Of a stretch of 8,882 nt of DNA, positions 5,611 to 8,882 are shown one piece after another (the first letter of the stretch is position 1; each line of letters begins with the position of its first letter). The stretch covers positions 1 to 8,882 of the forward strand of contig DATDFS010000124.1 of NCBI GenBank assembly GCA_036522495.1, read 5' to 3'. The notes beneath the pieces were generated by a model. It saw only the letters and a program-made list of their open reading frames with translations. It made no database searches and had not been told where the DNA came from. This DNA comes from Nitrososphaera_A sp036522495 (GTDB lineage Archaea > Thermoproteota > Nitrososphaeria > Nitrososphaerales > Nitrososphaeraceae). A program made the position numbers and the translations under genes.

Positions 5611-6981
5611 CTACCATCCTAAGACCTTTGCTGACTTTGTCGCAGCATCATCCAACGCTTGTTTTGGTTCCTTTATTCCATAAAAGACCTCGTTTAATGC
5701 TTGTCTTACATGTTCAGCAATAGATTGATATTCTGGGATACTAGGTCTACCTCTTCCTGTAGGAATCATTGATATCATATCATCATAAAATGGAATAGAT
5801 TTTCTGAGTTGACCAGCATAGGAATTTGTATCTTGGCCTAGTGTTATCTGTGTTGGAAGAAATCCTTGCTTAGCCAGCCAAGGAGACAATATTTCTGGTT
5901 TTAACATACTTTCAATTATCTCCCACGCTATATTCTTATGGGAAGAAGTCACCGGAATGCTAAATTCCCATCCTCCCATCAAGGTAGAGCTCTTAGTTTT
6001 ATTATCAGGTACTGGAAACATCGGAATAAATCCTATACTATCAAGCTCTTGCCTTGTTAAGTTGGACCATGTATGGGGCATCCATGATCCTTCAATCATT
6101 ATTGCAAATTTCCTATTAGCAAATTCATCACCAAAGAAGTGTTTTTTCTGTGGTTTTATACCTGCATCAATCTGAGCTTTGATAAATTCCATAGCTTTAA
6201 CTCCTGCTGAACTATTATAAGCTGGAAACCAATACGTTCCTTTTGTTGGATGCCCACTCTTTTGCTTAATTATGTCTCCTCCAAGCATCCAAAGATATGG
6301 ATACCATAGGTCAGGAGAATGACTAGCTCCAGTAAGATGAACCCCTTCTATTCCTTGAGGCCTTAACACAGTGTTAAGCTTCTTTGCAGCTGCGATATAT
6401 CCTTCCCATGTCTTTAGCATATTGGGATCAACATTGGCCTGATTTAACAGGTCCTTCCAATACCATATTCCTCTTACGTCAGTCCAAGCCCAAATACCAT
6501 ACATTGTACCTTTATAAATACCACCAGCCAAGTTTGATTGATACCACTCAGAGGCCCTTCCCCATTTTTCACTATAATTTGTAAGGTTTGTTAATAAGCC
6601 CTTTCCAGCAAAGTCTCCAAGCCATGTTTGATCTAATAACATAATGTCAATAGGTGTACTATTAGCTATCGACTTTAACATCAAATTTTTGGTAGCATCA
6701 TGCGGTAGATCATGGAGTTCAGTATACTTTAAATTAATGCCAAGGTCAGGATGATTGGATCTTAATTTATTAATAGCATCATTCAATAATGCCTTCCCCA
6801 TACCTGCTTTGCCCATTTGGTTAAAGAGGGCCGTGATCGTTACATTCTCTTTTGGCTGGGGAGACGCAAGAACATGATAAGAAGATGTCGAGTCTTGCTT
6901 CAACTGGACTAAAGGAGCTATCGCTACCATTATACCGATTATCATAAGGGTCAGAATCATCCAGTGAATAGTTTTTTTCAT
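5611..6981 (-). CDS. Extracellular solute-binding protein, family 1 (sugar ABC transporter type)
   Basis: A periplasmic-binding-protein-fold receptor anchored at or released outside the membrane; the family binds sugars or similar solutes for ABC importers. I chose ATG 6981 (456 residues) because a TATA box lies 26 nt upstream; ATG 7014 would add 11 residues. Residues 1-30 form a signal peptide or membrane anchor (MKKTIHWMILTLMIIG). There is no lipobox cysteine, and a cleavage site near HVLA-SPQ (about 39) is possible. Typical family segments are DIMLLDQTWLGDF (112-124), the Trp-rich GIWAWTDVRGIWYW (162-175), LWYPYLWMLGGDI (225-237) and, towards the end, AIMIEGSWM and GGWEFSIP. Tryptophan richness suits stacking against sugar rings, but the ligand cannot be predicted. 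No permease or ATPase gene is in the window, so it is an orphan here. Length is normal. Confidence 0.88.
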   Translation of the reverse strand: MKKTIHWMILTLMIIGIMVAIAPLVQLKQDSTSSYHVLASPQPKENVTITALFNQMGKAGMGKALLNDAINKLRSNHPDLGINLKYTELHDLPHDATKNLMLKSIANSTPIDIMLLDQTWLGDFAGKGLLTNLTNYSEKWGRASEWYQSNLAGGIYKGTMYGIWAWTDVRGIWYWKDLLNQANVDPNMLKTWEGYIAAAKKLNTVLRPQGIEGVHLTGASHSPDLWYPYLWMLGGDIIKQKSGHPTKGTYWFPAYNSSAGVKAMEFIKAQIDAGIKPQKKHFFGDEFANRKFAIMIEGSWMPHTWSNLTRQELDSIGFIPMFPVPDNKTKSSTLMGGWEFSIPVTSSHKNIAWEIIESMLKPEILSPWLAKQGFLPTQITLGQDTNSYAGQLRKSIPFYDDMISMIPTGRGRPSIPEYQSIAEHVRQALNEVFYGIKEPKQALDDAATKSAKVLGW

Positions 6982-7323
6982 TATCTTAAAAAAAGAGCAG
7001 TTAATTTTAAACATTTTTTACTATCAACTCTCATAGCTGCCTCAAACCTATTCTAACAGACCTATCAGTATAATACATTTATCTTCCTAGATATCCAATT
7101 ATTATAGCACAAGTATAGCAAGAATACATACTTATACGCAATGTCATTCATGTTGGCTTTACTACTAAGAAAATGTTAATGATACTGTGAAGGTCTTATC
7201 GAATACTCATTGTTAGAGTAAAGAAGAAGATTACTTAAAATGTGAACATATTATTAGCTTACTATTAGCACTTTCCATTCGAGTTGTCATACTGCCGTTG
7301 TAGTTATATGATCGTAATATTTG
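6982..7323. other. Intergenic region between Cache sensor and solute-binding protein
   Basis: I see no gene. It contains the solute-binding-protein promoter and two direct copies of TATAGCA at 7103-7109 and 7114-7120, 11 bp apart. The length argues against simple co-transcription of the two flanking minus-strand genes. Confidence 0.5.
7004..7011 (-). promoter_or_regulatory. TATA box of the solute-binding protein gene
   Basis: On the minus strand TTTAAAAT follows an A-rich BRE-like stretch and is centred 26 nt before ATG 6981. This is the main reason for preferring that start over ATG 7014. Confidence 0.5.
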
Positions 7324-8427
7324 CTATTTCTTATTTACCTCCTTTAAAACTTCTTGCAGATAACGTTTCATATCATCATAAGACTCTTCCAACTCCTTTG
7401 TTCTCCTTTTTACTTCTCTTCTTAGTATAATATTCCATTTACCGAGTAAAATTATTAAGACTGCAATAGCAACAACACTGGCAGTGACAGACAGAGAAAC
7501 GATTTCCGTTCTTTGTACGGAAAGAGCACTGTTAATCTTTGAATATATTTCTGAAGTAGGCGTCACTATTTGAATAAAAAATAATGGCCTATTGTCCACA
7601 TACGCAGGATACTGAGTAGTTAATATCTCACCACGTCCATAATCATAAACTGCAAGGCCTGATTCGCCGGCTAATAAATTTCGGGTTAAAGTGTTCAAGA
7701 CTTTATTGTGATTGATAAATTTTTGTGCATAGTCGCCAAAAAAATTCTGTCCTACAAGCGTCTCGCTTGCGCCATTAGCTAGCATGGTACCGTTTTTATC
7801 ATATACTACTAAGAACTTTGAATTGAGATCTTGAACATTTCCATAATGTGCAAAAAATGGTATTGTAGGTATCGATGTTACTAGCATTCCCATATATTGA
7901 CCAGTGTCTCGATTCTTGATTGGGTAAGAGATAAATTCTCTGAATATCTGTTGTCTCTCAAAATCACCATAAGAGAAGACTGGCATAAGACTACTTTTTG
8001 TTTGTTTTACCCACTCTCTAAGCGAGAAATCCTCACCCAGAGAAAATTCTGATGATCGTCCAGATAAGCTATTTACCATAATATTGTCCTTATCCAAAAT
8101 AAATAGTCTATCTATTGTGGGACTATGTGCGTTGTAAGCATCATCTAGTAACTTTGTAGTTTTATCACCCCCTAATTCCGTTTGCACATAATAGGAGTTT
8201 GCCAAACCATAAAGCATTGACATAACTAGGTTGATATCTGAGCCTATATGTAGAGCAATATCTTTTGTAGATTGTATCTGAAGCTGTTTTTGTTGTTCAA
8301 ATACGCTCTTTTTAAGATCGTCAGCAGTAATATTTTGAATATAGAATAATAAGCCATTTGAACATACAATAATCGAAATTATAGAAATGATGCCTATTTC
8401 TCTTTCTTTTCCTAAAAGTAGGCGCAT
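7324..8427 (-). CDS. Membrane-anchored dCache-domain sensor protein without an output domain
   Basis: A 367-residue protein with a signal-anchor helix (about 11-31, IGIISIISIIVCSNGLLFYI), a large extracytoplasmic region (about 35-305) and a second membrane helix (309-328, IVSLSVTASVVAIAVLIILL). A basic, charged coiled coil (about 333-367, RREVKRRTKELEESYDD) then runs to the stop. The outer region has double-Cache features: REFISYPIKNRDTGQYMGML, then FLVVYDKNGTMLANG. Cache domains sense small molecules outside the cell. Thaumarchaeal Cache histidine kinases share the same R-R-T-E/K-E-L-E-E-S coiled coil but continue into HisKA and HATPase domains; here the protein stops, so it cannot signal alone. 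It may form a complex with a partner kinase, or report on the adjacent solute-binding protein; both are inference. The start fits a TATA box 25 nt upstream. Confidence 0.85.
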   Translation of the reverse strand: MRLLLGKEREIGIISIISIIVCSNGLLFYIQNITADDLKKSVFEQQKQLQIQSTKDIALHIGSDINLVMSMLYGLANSYYVQTELGGDKTTKLLDDAYNAHSPTIDRLFILDKDNIMVNSLSGRSSEFSLGEDFSLREWVKQTKSSLMPVFSYGDFERQQIFREFISYPIKNRDTGQYMGMLVTSIPTIPFFAHYGNVQDLNSKFLVVYDKNGTMLANGASETLVGQNFFGDYAQKFINHNKVLNTLTRNLLAGESGLAVYDYGRGEILTTQYPAYVDNRPLFFIQIVTPTSEIYSKINSALSVQRTEIVSLSVTASVVAIAVLIILLGKWNIILRREVKRRTKELEESYDDMKRYLQEVLKEVNKK

Positions 8428-8447
8428 ATACGTAGATATTACAGGTA

Positions 8448-8456
8448 GATATATCT
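8448..8456 (-). promoter_or_regulatory. TATA box of the Cache sensor gene
   Basis: On the minus strand AGATATATC is centred about 25 nt before ATG 8427, consistent with a leaderless mRNA. Confidence 0.5.
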
Positions 8457-8613
8457 TATATTAATAATACTGCTATGAATCAGTCAACAGTACATTACAC
8501 AAAAGAAATAATGGGTCTGTAAACATATCGGATTATTTAAGCTAGTTAAGGCCATGTTCCTCACACTCCTCCGAGCCCGCGTCAATCTTGTCCCTTTATT
8601 TAAGCCCGCTTTC

Positions 8614-8621
8614 TAATATAA
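8614..8621 (+). promoter_or_regulatory. TATA box of the integrase gene
   Basis: TAATATAA centred about 20 nt before ATG 8637. The promoter looks intact although the coding frame has an early stop. Confidence 0.4.
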
Positions 8622-8636
8622 CATATACAGAATAAA

Positions 8637-8882
8637 ATGTCTATCACTGATGATCCAATTGCAGTATTCCTATATGCACTAAAATCTCCAGAATCAAAGA
8701 GACAGTATCCGTGAAGGTTCAAGATGTTTCTAGATTTTCTCAGACTTCCAGGAGACTTGAACAGTCAGGCTAAAGAGTTCTTGAGAAATGCAAAGGCAAA
8801 TCCTAAATGGATTGAGGATAATCTTAGACTTCATAGCCTATCAGAACGAAAGAGCTTGACAAGGAGACATATCGGTGTCTAC
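8637..8882 (+). pseudogene. Tyrosine-recombinase-like integrase, N-terminus with in-frame TGA (3' end outside window)
   Basis: From ATG 8637 the frame reads MSITDDPIAVFLYALKSPES, then KRQYP, then TGA (8712-8714), then RFKMFLDFL and on to the window edge without another stop. The pattern 'ALKSPESKRQYP-RRF-MFLDFL' matches the SAM-like N-terminal DNA-binding domain of thaumarchaeal phage-integrase-type recombinases. There the interrupted codon would be Arg, and one C-to-T change (CGA to TGA) explains the stop. Conservation of the frame on both sides points to a recent mutation. Re-initiation at ATG 8724 (codon 30) would give a protein lacking its first 29 residues. The catalytic domain with the Arg/His/Tyr residues is beyond the window, so function cannot be judged. 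Its presence suggests a nearby integrated element. Confidence 0.65.

Larger units (their letters stand above)
8428..8636. other. Divergent intergenic region with promoters and short repeats
   Basis: This separates the minus-strand Cache gene from the plus-strand integrase. TATTTAAGC is repeated directly at 8534-8542 and 8597-8605, and AGCCCGC at 8574-8580 and 8603-8609. A GC-richer pocket near 8570-8610 stands out from the AT-rich surroundings. I could not fold a tRNA or recognise an attachment site in it. Confidence 0.4.

Noticed and set aside
8550..8615. Possible tRNA or tRNA-fragment attachment site in the GC-richer pocket before the integrase
   Set aside because: No cloverleaf, T-loop GGTTC motif or acceptor pairing could be found on either strand.
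1..8882. CRISPR array, insertion sequence or toxin-antitoxin module
   Set aside because: No regularly spaced long repeats, no transposase other than the interrupted integrase N-terminus, and no toxin/antitoxin pair was recognised.

Overview
The window looks like the chromosome of an ammonia-oxidising-type archaeon (Nitrososphaerota/Thaumarchaeota, most likely Nitrososphaerales, possibly near Nitrosocosmicus). This is inferred from protein content. The evidence is a two-domain Cdc48/VAT ATPase beside an Hsp20, a short zinc-ribbon protein of thaumarchaeal type, an N-terminal HTH regulator of a family expanded in soil thaumarchaea, a stand-alone Cache sensor, an integrase N-terminus of a type I associate with this group, AT-rich DNA, and TATA boxes about 20-26 nt from start codons, as expected for leaderless archaeal transcripts. 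No rRNA, tRNA or CRISPR array was seen.

Left part (1-3956): a protein-quality-control locus. An HTH/ACT-like putative regulator (1-684, minus, cut by the window edge) is divergent from hsp20 (787-1329), cdc48 (1373-3667) and a small zinc-ribbon gene (3711-3956). These three are co-directional, with 43-nt gaps and a recognisable Shine-Dalgarno before each. The short divergent intergenic region holds two TATA boxes and a perfect 16-bp dyad in the hsp20 promoter. A perfect 8-bp stem with a T-rich tail covers the hsp20 stop codon and could lower readthrough into cdc48.

Middle part (3957-5610): a decayed stretch. It contains a fragment of an antibiotic-biosynthesis-monooxygenase-like gene (4475-4610, minus) with a frameshift and stops, and a frameshifted HTH regulator gene (4763-5291, minus). 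The rest is non-coding DNA with dyads, a cluster of TTACC repeats and a possible orphan membrane-helix remnant.

Right part (5611-8882): two minus-strand genes, an extracellular solute-binding protein without any ABC permease or ATPase in view, and a membrane Cache-domain sensor that ends in a coiled coil with no kinase or methyl-accepting domain. Each has its own TATA box. At the right edge a plus-strand tyrosine-recombinase-like N-terminus is interrupted by an in-frame TGA at codon 26. Together with the decayed genes, this suggests an accessory, turning-over region next to a core chaperone operon. I saw no clear undescribed defence or mobile system. The best leads are the regulatory architecture of the chaperone operon and the pairing of an orphan binding protein with an output-less Cache sensor.
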